Part shown: positions 12,273 to 24,293 of the stretch, piece by piece
Layout of the letters: every line of letters begins with the position of its first letter
Numbering within the stretch: position 1 is the first letter of the stretch
Assembly (NCBI GenBank): GCA_900155495.1
Contig: FTLJ01000094.1
Coordinates: forward strand, 124,001-188,000
DNA from: Porogramme epimiltina
Taxonomy: Eukaryota; Basidiomycota; Agaricomycetes; Polyporales; Polyporaceae
Reading direction: 5' to 3'
Length of the DNA stretch: 64,000 bases
Position numbers and translations under genes: made by a program
Notes under the pieces: model-generated
What the model saw: the letters and a program-made list of their open reading frames with translations, nothing else
The model's database searches: none
Told to the model about the DNA's origin: nothing

Positions 12273-14576
12273 CTAGGCATGCGCTTCTCCAGGCTTAATT
12301 TCCACCTTACACGCTTTGAAAGAGTCCTGAGATGATACAGTTGTATTAGTGGAGTGACCCAGCATGTGAATTGTTGCACGTGAGTAAAAATGCTGACCTT
12401 TATCGTATTCTTGGTTGTAGGAGCCCGAGCCGGATCTCGAGAACACACTAGGGTTGTGTGCTCCGCACCATTGAGTTGTACAGCCTTGGTCATGTCCGCA
12501 GCTCGAAGAGACTCCCGCGTATTGAGCCTGCAAATCACGTGTCCGAGTCAGAGTCAGTCTCGAGTTATGTCTGTAGGAATGCGATGATACGAACGCAGCC
12601 ATCAGAGAGTTCGCATATACTGTTCAGAAGGAGTATTCAGTGAATACGACGGTTAAAGGAGGCAGGGCACGCACGCTTCGTTGTGACAATGTCAATTCCA
12701 GCGTAGAAAATATTGTTCTGGTCCTCAAACGTCTGCAGGTATGCGACAGTGAGATAGAAACAGCCAAATACTAAGGCTAAGTAGAGCAGACTCGTTGCTC
12801 ACAGCTATGAAAGAGACGAGATTGCAAATGCTACGACAATTTAGGTGTTGAACATCAAATGTTCCTGCCATTCTGGGGTAAGCTTACCCAGTGACGAGTC
12901 CTGTAATTTTATATTAAATCCTCGCATTATGAAGGATTCGGATGCTGATGCACGAATGACTCGCCTGTACTGATAGCATAGAGAATCAGCTTGTCAATAA
13001 GAGAATCGGTGCTTTGGACATGAAGTGTTAGATTATAAAGTGACCATCAACCGTGCTACTTACTGGTTGAACCCTGTGCGCCTGTGACGCAAGGAGAATA
13101 TAAGGGCTGTGGTGATAAGAGTATCCGCCGCCGCCGCGGCTCCAGTGTATGCTGAGTTGAGCCACTGTCAAGAGTAGACAGTCAATCACATCCCCCCTGC
13201 ATAACCCGGGAAGCTCGAGAGGGCAAGATCTTAAACTCACCAAGTCATGTGGTACAATTGATACAGCATATTGAGTAATGCTATTTGCGAAATTAGGTAG
13301 AAAAAGTAACGAGCATAAGTCGACCAGATTCATCTACTGTAGTAAATGAGCATATACCTTATGACAGTTCCAGCTCATGGGCAATGTTGTCGGTAAGTTA
13401 GCTACATGTCAAAGTCTAGAAAGGAACGTACCAATCGAAATACCTGTGCCGTAAACAGCAGGGTGTGGTGAATGATCATTCAAGCAGTGAGGCTTATGTT
13501 GAAGACATACTGAACTCTATCAAGAGCAGGAGCGCCTACGAATGGTGTCAGAACAATGGATCTATGTCAGGCATAACGATACATACGGCTACGGCAGAAA
13601 CTGCTTTGTACATGCGTCCCACTGCAACTGTACGTTAATATATGTTGTGCAGGCAAATGTGCACTACGTACACCTATATAATCTTTGCAAGAAGAAGCTG
13701 GTAGAAGCCTAAGGTTAGGCAAGCTCGTCGACAGGGGAAAATATCTCACTTACATCTGTGACACGAGAACAACGGTACCCTACACTATCACGGTCACACC
13801 AATATCTCATAATTCATGAAATAGAAGAACAAACCGTAATGGCACCAAAACTCTTCGGAAGTACGCGTCACAGCGCTATTGAATGGAAAACCTGTGGACA
13901 ATGACACCGGAATACTCACTTGAATAGACCTTTTCACGTAGAAAAAGGAGATGCACAGAGTGTCAGCAAGAACTCTAAAAAGCATTTTGTGATATCTTAC
14001 CATGTGGGCTCGAAGAAAACGGTTATGGGGTTGAAAAGGGGGGTAACGAGAAAATGATAGCTGCAAGAACCGGGCCATATTCAGCAGGTAGTATCTACCG
14101 AATCATACTGAGCTGAACACATACCAGATATGCATGCACATTATACTGTGGAGAGTCTCAAAGCCCCTGAGGGTTGAGAAAGGGGCCGAATGCGTGAACT
14201 GTCACGACATAGTACACCGAAACACTTACAGGACAACTACGACCTTTGAAAGAGCAGCTCTATAAGCCAATGAACAGCTGAGAAACTAAAAAAAAGGCCA
14301 CTCACTAGCGTTTTGAGAGACCGAGGGTCTTCATGGTACGTCCGAAAATATTGGTAACATTGATGAGCTGTCCAACCATACTGCCTGTCGTATTTATTAC
14401 AAGGTGCCGAAAAGATGCTTGGTAGCCCTTTGCCTTACATTAAACCAATGAATGTTCCCACTAGGAGCGTTCCGCACATGTTGCGTACGAACGAAAAGAG
14501 TGCCGTTGGGGTGGCGCTATTGAGGGGGTCAAGGCCGAGCAACACAGTTGCTCCACTTGCTAGAGGAGGTAACATG
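12273..14576 (-). CDS. DUF6534-type membrane protein, copy C
   Basis: Middle member of the head-to-tail array. The ATG is at 14576-14574. Exon 1 ends in MCGTLLVGTFIGLM, followed by QYGWTAHQCYQYFRTYHEDP. Later exons give STDSLIDKLILYAIST (the DUF6534 signature helix) and NNIFYAGIDIVTTK. The domain end follows, YANSLMAA spliced to LNTRESLRAAD, and then a short hydrophilic tail with a stop at 12275-12273. The intron after the DSLIDKLILY exon appears to start with GC rather than GT (donor gcgagt). Low GC and weak codon bias compared with the core genes in the right half. The frame is open in every exon recognised; the region 13,900-13,100 was not resolved exon by exon. Confidence 0.58.
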
Positions 14577-15812
14577 ACAAGTGGCAGGACTGAGGAGAGG
14601 AATGGGGCATAAGGAGAGAGGAGAATGCCTACTTATACCTGTAAATCAGAAGCTTGGACGATAATTTCACCCCCACACAACTCTAAGCATACCAACCAAC
14701 ACGATGGACAAAGTCACGGTGTTGAAAAGGTGTGAGAACCAGCTAGGCGCTATTGGCCGATGACCTAGCGCCGGCCATGTTGTAGTAACCGGATTCTGCC
14801 ACAGGATAAGAAACATTCCTCGCTCACTTTGAGATGATCTCCCATTCGTTGCCCTGACTCTCCAGGACAGGTTCCCACTCCCATGACTCCTTTCGGGTCG
14901 GAAATAGAAGGAGTACTCTGCGCAAACGATGACTCGGAGGATACTCGATTTTCAACAGTTTGTTTGCCCCGCGCAAACAAAGCTAAAGAAGGAAATCCCG
15001 GGACGATCGGACATTGCATCTTCCCCCTCAAGCGTCACATGAGTCTTCGAGTTGCGTTGATCTTCGAGTTGCACGAATCTTTAAGGTGTGCTCCTCGAAC
15101 TAGCTGGTGCGGCCACTGAGGCGTGGCCTCGCCTGGCCATGCCCTCGCGGCGGTCGCACAGAGGGAGCAACCCTAAGGCTTCCATTTTCGGCCCTTGGCA
15201 TCTTTAAATTCCTGTGCTGAACATTCACTGGTGGCCCGGCGAAGCCTCAAGCCCTCTGTCAGTCTGTGAATAGGCCTTCTTAATGTTACGCAAGGTCCCA
15301 TGAGGCCTAAACCGAGGATCAGGTTGGCACGCTACGGTCTGGCGTAGTTGTTCAGCATCTTCTCAGCCCCACGCTTCGGAGGCTGTTGCCAAAACTTACA
15401 ACAGATGCGACGCGCTAGATCCTTTGGTTAACTGGAGAGTAGCTATGTATCCAATGAGATGAGCAGTCCGGCATGATCAGGTGAGGTAATGACGTTAACA
15501 TTTTCTTTTCAATGGCGGCTGGCTTGCCTGGCCAGGACCCCTGAACCCCGTGAAGGACGCACTTAGCATCTGTACTCGTTGAGAAGGCCCAAAATACCGA
15601 AGGCAGTGTGCCCCGTCAGCCCCTTGTTGAAGACGAAGATACGTCCAAGTGTATTAATCTGACAACAACGAAGGTTATGATAGCCTCTGCGCGTGCACCT
15701 TGCGCTCGTACAACGATTCGCTACACCGACTCGTTTCTGCTGGTTGTATCGCCTTCAACAATGGAATTTCGGGACCTGCGCCCGGTCTCCTGATCCCACA
15801 CGAAGTCGGCAT
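14577..15812. other. Spacer between DUF6534 copies C and D
   Basis: No frame with a recognisable domain. Small open frames at 15031-14765 (minus) and 15608-15793 (plus) look like chance. Confidence 0.4.
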
Positions 15813-17916
15813 TCACGGGTCTCTGTAGCGGCGTATGAGCGCACCGGGCACCAAAAACGCTGAGAAAGTGCTTACGGGTCCTGTAACGGTAGGAGGCTTC
15901 TCGCTGACGCCTGTTCCGTGGTTGTAGCGCACGTCGGACACCCCCAAAGATACGGTGCCAGGAAGGTTAGACGCGATTGATTGGCGCATGTTGATCCTAT
16001 GGAAGGGGAACACGTTAGCGCGCTCGAGAGAGACGGAGACGGAACTCCTCACGTTGCCAGCATGGTGTTAGCGTATACTGCGGCATGGATAGTGTGTTAA
16101 TGTGGGATCTCTAAGTGGAAGAAAGGAGGATAGACGTACACCTGAGGGTCACGATATCCACGGCGACGTAAATGAAGTTACCCTTGTCGACGACGCTCTG
16201 GAGATCGAAATTAGCACGTGACTTTTGATTGCAAGAGATGTGCCATACGAATATCAACGAAACTATGTTGAAAATACTTGAGCAGAGCGTTAGAACCAGT
16301 TCCTATATGTTAAGGCTACGATCCGCTGACCTAGTCAAGACGCCTTGGCGTGATAATGTCAGACATATCAAAAGAAGGGCGAAGGCTGAGATCTCTCACC
16401 AGTAGTGACAGTATACAAGATCAACGTGTCGATGAGGGAATCGGTGCTTATGACGTATCATGAGGAACATCCGACAAGAACAACATCGATAGTCACCTTT
16501 TCAGACCAGTGCGGTTCGCGTGGAGAGCCCATGTGAGCGAAAGAGCCACAAGGATGTCGGCTGCGGTTTCGGTGACGGTCAAAGCCGTATTCACCCACTA
16601 CGTGGCATATGAGCATGAGCTGGGTACAACGAAAATGGAGGGACTTGATACTCACAGCGGATCCGGGGAGGTCGCTGAATGCCTGGTCGCGGAAGCTGCA
16701 AAGACCCGCATGAGGAGAAGATCCAATGAAAGGGAACCCAATGACCGTCCTCACCCAAGCACCATGGCATCTAGGATCATGATGAGATACGCGCATCGGG
16801 GATACAGTGAATACACGTACAAATGGCGAAGCCTTGAAGAAAGAAGCGACACATGAACAGCTGTTAGGCGTATCTTCCAGCTACATCGCTTTTCCGGTAC
16901 TCACCTATAGACGAGAGTTGGATGGCGCCCTGCCAAACGAGGATGAGTCAAGGGTTGAGGCGCGGGAGAGAACGACGCTTACGATGACGAAGCAGAGCAC
17001 CCTCGTTTTGTGCCCAACTACAACAAATTAGAGTTTCCCCAAGCAGGGCGAATGATGAATCCAACGTACGAAGCCAGACACGTCGAATGAAGAAACTGCG
17101 GCGGCAGGTAAGACTATGGAAGTGCCTCATGAAGAGTGACGAAGCTTACAGTTGGCACACAAATATGTCGAAGGCCTGCGATGGAAGACATTCAGCGCGT
17201 CGCCCTATCCCCGGACCTAACCACTCACTGTGGAGAATGGCATGACCTGAGGAGGAAGTCAGTTCGTTGGCGGGAACGCGATGATAACAAGATATCACCC
17301 ACTTTCAGAGACCTAGAGAATACCAATGAATAAGCAGCGGATTTGACTTTAACATGCAGTTCGGCCTACCACGACACGGTAAATAGTCCGAAAGGGTTAA
17401 GGTAGTTGGTGACTAAATAGTTGTAGCTGGAATGGGTCCCATCAGTGTTGATTCAAAGATGCGACGAGGACTGAGCTGACCAAAAGTGCGTGCAGATAAC
17501 ATTATTGAATCCTTCCAGTACTCTGCAGCCTCGTCAGCCACATTCATGAGCAGTTTGACGGCGGCTACGCTTACAGGACAGATCCCACCTAAAACACATC
17601 ACAACTTCAGACGAGGAGCAGAGTCGCATTGAAGCACGAGGATACGAACCAGAGTTTTGAGCCACAGCGGGTCTTTCGGATACGTGCGAAAGTAACGATA
17701 GGCCTGATGGGCGAACCAGCCATAGAGCCTGCAATGCGACACGAGAAATGAGCGCAAGTCGCAAAACGAGCATACACGTGGCAAGACACACAGTATACCA
17801 AGGAATGTCCCTATGAGTAGTGACCCGAGAGTATTGTTCAGGTTGAGTCCCGTAAGCCCCGAGAACGAGGAAGGGATGCCTGTGGGGATGCCGGGGTTGA
17901 TCGAGGAGGAAGCCAT
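15813..17916 (-). CDS. DUF6534-type membrane protein, copy D
   Basis: Best-preserved DUF6534 copy of the array. The ATG is at 17916-17914. Exon 1 encodes LNNTLGSLLIGTFLGIL, joined to LYGWFAHQAYRYFRTYPKDP. Next come VLEGFNNVICTHF and YNYLVTNYLNPFGLFTVSW. The DUF6534 domain shows TAADILVALSLTWALHANRT, then TDSLIDTLILYTVTTG, SVVDKGNFIYVAVDIVTLR and YANTMLAT spliced to INMRQSIASNL. A soluble tail ends at 15815-15813. All exons joined at GT-AG sites keep frame, so it is probably expressed. The family's role is unknown. The gene stands back to back with the DMT transporter at 18804, matching copy A and the DMT gene at 2278. Confidence 0.7.
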
Positions 17917-18803
17917 GATGTTCCGCTGTCAGGCTGGCAGCTGCAGGGACCGTCAGCATTATATGTTGACGGTGAACGAGCCAAGGTAGGGCTTACGGAA
18001 AGCTACTCAAATGCTCGGCCAGAAAAGACCCTGCAGAACGTCACCGTCAGTGATCGCACACTTGTATGTGTGTCTCACCTACCCCTGGCACTTGTTCTGT
18101 GTGTCTGCAGCCGGCCACAACGGGGGGGACGGCTCTACCAGAGTTTGCTCCGCTATACATTTTGGTTGATGTCTGCGAGCGATCATCAGGTAAAACGACA
18201 GAGATGTCAAGCTGCAGTGATGCCGGATGATGGGAAGGCAGATCCACGGCCACTGTGGACCTGGTGGGCCGTGGCACTGGCAGACTCCGAAAACGATGAG
18301 CCGCGAGGGATCAAAATGACGTCTGCTATCTTCTTGTATGCCAATGTTATAAATTTTACTTACCTACTATAGCCTTCATAAGACGGGCGCCTTCCGGAAT
18401 CGCCCGACTCCCACCTCTCCTTGGCTGTTCATCGCGATTCGCAACGCACGTTTACAACAGACTCTCGCAGGAACCAACTTCCGCGATCCATATGCACCAA
18501 GGCTCAGCGTGTGTCCTGAAGCTCAAATTCAGAACTTTGGCTGAAGGTGCGCTTCCAGGTGAGCCCGTCGGACAGATCGTCACCGTCTATTTCCGGCGCT
18601 TCATCAAGGAGCGGGCTTCTCTGATGCATGCGCTCCTCCAGCACCGCTCTTGCACTATGAAGACATCCCCATCATCTTCTGAAGGCCCGCAGAAAGATAG
18701 AGTTCGAAACGCGAGTGCCTGAGGCGGCGCTGAGCCATCGACGTTCCTGTATAAGAAGGGGGCCCGTGCACCAAATGCTAGGACGCCCGGCCCGTTCTGT
18801 CCA
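17917..18803. other. Divergent promoter region of DUF6534 copy D and DMT copy 2
   Basis: An 887-bp gap between two divergent starts. Around 18,610-18,640 it shares a short stretch (catgcgctcctcc) with the region just before DMT copy 1 at about 2,310, hinting that the upstream DNA was duplicated with the genes. No gene recognised. Confidence 0.4.
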
Positions 18804-20805
18804 ATGCGTTCCCACAAGGAGCGCACGGCTTCGCACGGGGCCGGCGGCGACGTTCGACGGTTTTTGAAGCCTATCTCGACCCCGTTCGCCCGCGGACAGA
18901 CCTCGAGCACGGCCATGTCGGGCGGAGGCGCGAAGGCTCCAAGCGGCGATTGGGGATACAAGCCTCTCCCGAGCCTCCCGGACGCCGCGGAGGAGCCTGA
19001 AGATGCTGGGGCCATGTCCCCGTTGGACTCGCCCCCGCCGGGGCAGTCAGCGAGAACTCGCGCAGCGCCCCGGCCGTTGTCTCGATATGCTCACCTATGC
19101 GCGGACTTCTTCCGAGACAACGCAGGGCTGCTCCTCATTGCCCTCTCTCAGGGCTTCGCGTCGATGATGGGGGTGTTCGTGAAGATGCTGAACGCGCTCG
19201 ACCCCCCAGTACATCCATTTGAGGTGGGCGCCCTTGGTATCATATGTGTCAAACTCAGCTGATGTGTGGGGCTCCTCGCAGCTCATCTGGGTGCGGATGG
19301 TGATGACTTGGGTCGTCTGTGTGGTATACATGTGCGTTCCACACCCACTGTGGGAGGCCCCTGCTCGATACTGACGCTGTGCGAGCAGGTCAGCCACAAA
19401 GGTCCCTGAGCCTATTCTTGGGCCAAGAGGGATACGGGTACTGCTCGCAGTCCGAGGGCTCTCGGGGTGCGTGCGGCGTCCAGGGTCTCCCAGTGTCCAC
19501 AGTGTCCATAATTTGACTGACCGGCGTTACCAGGTTCGTTGGGCTCTTCGGAACCTACTATGCACTGCAATACCTCTCCTTGTCGGACACGACCGTGCTG
19601 TCGTTTCTCACGCCGATGTGCACGGCGGTTACTGGCGCGCTCCTTCTCAAGGAGGAGATCACATTGAAGCAAATGCTCGCCAGTCGTGAGTGTTACCTGA
19701 GAACCTGCAAAGTGTACTCCAGAATACTGATACTAGGACAGTGTTTAGCTTCTTCGGAGTCATCCTTATCGCACGTCCGGCTTTCCTCTTTGGAAGGCAC
19801 GTACAGGATGAACAGGGCGGAGGCGGAGAAGCCGCGCGAGTTGTAAGCGCGGCGCAACGTTTAGGTGCTGTCGGGTGAGTGAGCTGCATGAACCCTCTGG
19901 TCTTTCTGTACTGAAATTCTCCTCCAGGGTGGCGTTGCTTGGCGTTGTAGGGTTAACGAGCGCGTGTAGGTGCACCAAGATCTTCAATGTGCCTGGCGAG
20001 CTAATGCGCCAACAGACACTACGATTCGCGCAATCGGGAAGCGCGCGCATCCAATGCACAACTTGGCGGCATTCTCGCTTTTCTGTGTCCTTACTGCACC
20101 TATCGCGTACGTTTCCCATACCCTGATTGAAAAGTCTCAATAGCTAACGAAGGCGTTGGATGCAGGATGGCAATTACGCGAACACCAGTGGTCATACCTG
20201 ACAACCTCCCTCAGCTGGCCCTGATATTCGGCGTCAGCGCTAGCGGATACGCTGCTCAGGTGTGTCACGACGAGCTCTTTCACTTGTCCCACTGCTCACT
20301 CCATCCAGATGACTATGACCACAGGTCTTCAACACGAAACGGCAGGGAGGGGAACCATGGCTATCTATGTTCAGGTTCAGCTCTCCCTCATGATGTAGCT
20401 CGTGCGTCGCCACTCACACGAGCCTTTCCCCACCTAGGTGATATTCTCCATCTTGTTTGAACGAATATTCTTCCACACCACACCGCCTTTGTTGTCCATC
20501 ATTGGGACTGTCATCATACTGTCCTCCGCCATATACGTCGCTGTGAGTACCTTACATGTCTATGTGAGGGCTCTTTTGACATGATCTGGCAGTTGAGCAA
20601 ACGGAAAACGCCGAGGGCGACTCACGGTGGTACTCAATCTGAAGACATTGCGCTCGAAGAGGGACTTCTCGACAACCATGAGCTCGAGACCTCTGCAGAG
20701 TATGAGATGACGAAGACAAATAGGCTACAGAATCCGGTTGAAAAGTTTGCTCTGGGCTCTGAAGAATCTTTAGACGACGATCGCAGCCCGTCTGGATCTT
20801 CTTAG
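18804..20805 (+). CDS. EamA/DMT-family membrane transporter, copy 2
   Basis: Ten-helix type DMT carrier with two EamA repeats; substrate unknown. The start at 18804 gives a hydrophilic N-terminus of about 100 residues rich in Ser, Pro and Ala before the first helix (NAGLLLIALSQGFASMMGVF). Exons then give VRMVMTWVVCVVYM, KVPEPILGPRGIRVLLAVRG, FVGLFGTYYALQYLSLSDTT, VFSFFGVILIARPAFLFGR and VALLGVVGLTSA. These are followed by TTIRAIGKRAHPMHNLAAFS, ITRTPVVIPDNLPQLALIFG and GTMAIYVQ. An acidic tail ends ESLDDDRSPSGSS. All splice joins inspected keep frame. Exon boundaries match those of copies 1 and 3, so the three genes are paralogues. An alternative start is the next in-frame ATG near 18915. Confidence 0.8.
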
Positions 20806-21115
20806 ACTTTAGTAAGTCCGTAGGGCGGATGGCTCTTGATGATCTGTATTGTTTGATCTTATCGCTGTATCTATACCCTCAAATGCCATGATCTCACACA
20901 CACTCCTTTCTACTTCCTTTTTGCGTGCATAAACGCCCTCTCTTTTTGCGCCCTGAACGTCGCATCGTTGGGTCACTGAAATCTTCGGCCTGTGATTGGG
21001 CGCCGCGCATGCGTTCAATACTCTGTGACTCTCACGTGACCGACACTCTCACGCGTGACCCGCCCCAAGGCCGTGACGGCGCCGCGCGCGGGCAGCGACG
21101 GGCCCATCCGCCACC
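20806..21115. other. Short intergenic stretch before the complex I gene
   Basis: Contains the 3' flank of DMT copy 2 and the promoter of the complex I subunit gene. Nothing else seen. Confidence 0.4.
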
Positions 21116-21522
21116 ATGTCCGCCATGTTCAGGCAGACGTACCGCTACCTCGTACGCCCCTCCTCGCCGCCCTCTTCGTCTTGCACGCTCACTGACGGTG
21201 GTCATTTCTTTGCCTCTCTTCCCGCAGCAACGCCAAGCGCACGAGCAGCCCGTCATCTTCTACTCGGTCGTCATCGGCCTCATTGGCCCGGCCATGGTCA
21301 TCACCGTGCCCCCCGTGCGCAAGTCGCTCGGCTGGCGGCCGTCAGAACCTATCCCCACGTCCTACCCCGGTGAGTTGCATCTTAGCTTGCTTCTTTGCGC
21401 CGCGCGGATGGGGGAAGGAAGGGCGCGGAGAGGGCCGGGAGCACGTGCTGACTGGACGTTTGTTCTTTGCCGCAGTTCCGAACCGGGCGAGGAGGCCAGT
21501 GTCGGGATACGACGACGAGTAG
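21116..21522 (+). CDS. NADH:ubiquinone oxidoreductase 9.5 kDa subunit
   Basis: Small accessory subunit of mitochondrial complex I (fungal NUO9.5 type), inner membrane. Exons are 21116-21151, 21228-21369 and 21476-21522, giving about 74 residues. The mature core HEQPVIFYSVVIGLIGPAMV holds the single membrane helix. It is followed by PPVRKSLGWRPSEPIPTSYP and a basic tail ending in SGYDDE, the usual end of this subunit (G-Y-D). Length fits the fungal family (about 75-90 residues). It is a housekeeping gene enclosed by DMT, DUF6534 and DUF6533 paralogues, with GC content higher than its surroundings. Confidence 0.85.
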
Positions 21523-22798
21523 AGGGTGTTTGGCACGGGCGAGATGCTGAGCGGGAGTTTAGAGGTGCGTTTGGCTTGCCCCGGGTGTGATGTCCGTGCT
21601 CATCCGGCCCGTTTGGCGCGTGCAGATACTGCTGTAGACATTCGCTCTGTGATACGTTCTCTCATACAAAACATACATCTTCCAACCTCTACATCTGCAA
21701 TAACGTGTGCGCGAGCTGTGTGCTTGAACAGTTATTCGAGCGAGTTCACAGCAGAGCCTTGGTCGACCCGTCAAGATGCGGGATCCTCCACCACTAGACG
21801 ACATAAGGTCGTGGCTTGATATGTTGGTAGCCCTGACGCCCAAGATACTCAAGCTGTTGCTTGACATCGATCCGCACCCTCACAACACGAATACCGCCCC
21901 AACCGTCAAGCCCCTTGCTTATAATGTGGACCGAGGGGCCGAACGCCGCCACCAAGATCAAGAAACGCGACAAGCTGTCCACGCGCTCACAGGAAAATGC
22001 GGGGAATACCTGCGCCCGGTGATAGGGCACCAGTGTCGTGGGCCGCCATCTATCGAAAAGCATGTTCATGATCACCCTAACCTCTCCCCCCAATCGTACT
22101 GTCGGCCGCAGTGCGCAGGCCCCTACAGCCTGTGAAAAGGGGGGCATTGGTGCCGGCAAATTGCTGCGTCAAGGACGCTCATGGCGTTATGGCTGCCAGG
22201 TTGTGCACTGTAATGCGGTATGGCCGCTGGTCTTGGTTCGCTCTCACACGGCCACCAGTACTGATATTCACCACGGGCATTTTCTCCCAGTGCAGCTGTG
22301 ATGATTTTCAAAGAGAGATAACATCTCTTCTGCTGCCAATCGCAGATAAATCTATCACGCGAAGTCCGTAGGACCCCTTGCGTTCATCTGACTTCAAGAA
22401 CACCCATGCGGTATCTGGTATCCGGATTACAGTGCTCTCACATACGCATCATCAGGCGCCGCTGCACAGCCAAAGTCTGTCCCCAAGATGCCTCCCAGGA
22501 GCCAACCGCACGCCGCTTCCTGTCGCTCGCGCAACGTATCATCTTCCCCCAGGGCGGTGGGGTACATCAAAGCTTCTAGCGCGCCATGCGTGCGCTATGC
22601 TTGTTCGGTTCCGAGCCTGAGCTCAAGACAGCAGCCCCAGTGCCCTACATTGTCATCGCCGTGAGCGCTCTTCGTTTTCCACCATCATATTCGCAGCTGA
22701 TCGCCGCGCTCTGAGGAGCCCGCCCTACGCAATGTCCGACTGACATATAGGTGCCAGGTGCTTTTGGGGCAAGACCGCCCTTCCTCCTTGTGTCGACC
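21523..22798. other. Intergenic, no recognisable gene
   Basis: Overlapping frames on both strands (for example 21776-22135 plus and 22159-21794 minus) have no recognisable domain. Probably 3' flank and promoter DNA; a decayed gene cannot be excluded. Confidence 0.35.
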
Positions 22799-24293
22799 AT
22801 GTCTATGTCCAAGCAGGCTGCGGAGGCCATTGCCCTCTCAATCTCCGCCAAGATCCCGTTGTACACCAGCTGTGAGCCCTCCCTCGTCTCTGCGTGCATT
22901 CGGTGCTCAAGAGGTCTCGTAGTGGCATCGTTCACATGGGTTCTATATGACTATCGTGCGTAGCCCCGCTTCTACCTTCCCTCCTCCTCCTGACCCACCC
23001 TCAGTATTGACTGTCAGAGATGAGGCCAAATATGTCTGGGTGTGTATATCCCCCGCTTGATCGTCTCACCGCGCTAATCTTCGTTGCAGCCTGGCCCGTG
23101 GAACGTTGGGAAATTCCTCTTCTTCTGGGTCAGATACTACACGATTACCCTGGGCCTGTTCGACGTGGCGCAGATTCACTCGTTCTCCAGGTTCCGACCC
23201 AGTTTGACTACGTACGTCCAGCGTCCTCTCTCTCGTATACTCTCCCTGAGGCTGAAGCCACACTAGGTGTGTCGTCATGGATGCTATGATCCGCGTCGTG
23301 GGTGCCCTCAGCCTCTGGGCGATCGAGATCGTCATGCAGCTCCGCATATACGCGCTCTTCCGGTGCTCCAAGAGGGTGAGCGCCCCCCGTCCTTCTTCCA
23401 AGATGTTGTCTTATGCACGTTCTCCCAGGTTGCGGTGTTCAATGCGATCCTCTTCCTTGCGTCGATCGGCGGCTTCCTCTGGATCCTCATTCACAACGGC
23501 ATCGGGCGCGCGGCGGTCATTAAGCAGGCGAAGGCGCTCCCGATCCCGGGCTGTCCTGTCGTGCACTCGGGCATCGAGTGGGCTCAATGGGTCCCTGGTG
23601 CGTGCCAATGCTCCCTGTTCTCGTGTTCTTCACCTAATTGGCGCCGCAGCTACGGTATACGAGGGCGTTCTGTTTGCCTTCGCACTTTACAAGTCTACGG
23701 AGACCATGATACACCGCGCTCGGAGGAGTAGCAGCAAGAGCTCCGTGGACCTGCGCCGGACGCTGTACTCCGTGGTGCTGCATGATAACTTGCTGTACTT
23801 CTTCGGGTAAGCAGAGTCGTCAGCGGATGCACGTGTCGGGCTTCCTGACCCTGCCTGGCCAGTATCACGTGTATTCTAGTCTTCAACAACCTCATGGTAG
23901 TGGTGAGCACCTTTCTTCGCGTTCGAGTCGTTCTCGTTGACTGAACGTCGGGATCAGAGCGTCACGCACATTCCATGGTTCAGCTACGGGTGCGTGTTCC
24001 CTCGTTCCATGTCCCGTTTCTCAACTTATCGTCTTCTTAGGCCCTTCCACGCCGCGACGGGCATCATGACCGGCCGCATGCTCATTCACCTACGCAAGGC
24101 ATTGCTCGAGCAGCCCCCTCCAAGCACCGGCGCGCCCCCGGGCTCGTACAACATGCAGACCCTGCAGAAGCCGGACCGCTCGCAGTCGCAGACGATATCG
24201 TGGCACGTAGCAGCACAGACCAGGAGCGACGAGTCGACGTTGGCGGGGTCGGGGTACGGCGCTCTCGAGACGGGGGCTCCTATGCACTATTGA
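22799..24293 (+). CDS. DUF6533-domain multi-pass membrane protein
   Basis: Predicted membrane protein with the N-terminal DUF6533 domain, common in agaricomycetes and of unknown function. The ATG is at 22799-22801. The domain is VVASFTWVLYDY followed by VRDEAKYVW, then PGPWNVGKFLFFWVRYYTI, GLFDVAQIHSF and MDAMIRVVGALSLWAIEIVM. Further helices are AVFNAILFLASIGGFLWIL, TVYEGVLFAFALYKST and VLHDNLLYFFG with ITCILVFNNLMVV. A hydrophilic Ser/Gln-rich C-tail ends GALETGAPMHY. All exons follow one another at GT-AG sites in frame. It differs in sequence from the DUF6534 genes around it, but has a comparable design: a short N-terminus, several helices and a soluble tail. Confidence 0.8.

Noticed and set aside
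20925..21590. 221-codon plus-strand frame
   Set aside because: Covers the complex I 9.5 kDa gene in another phase and reads through its introns.
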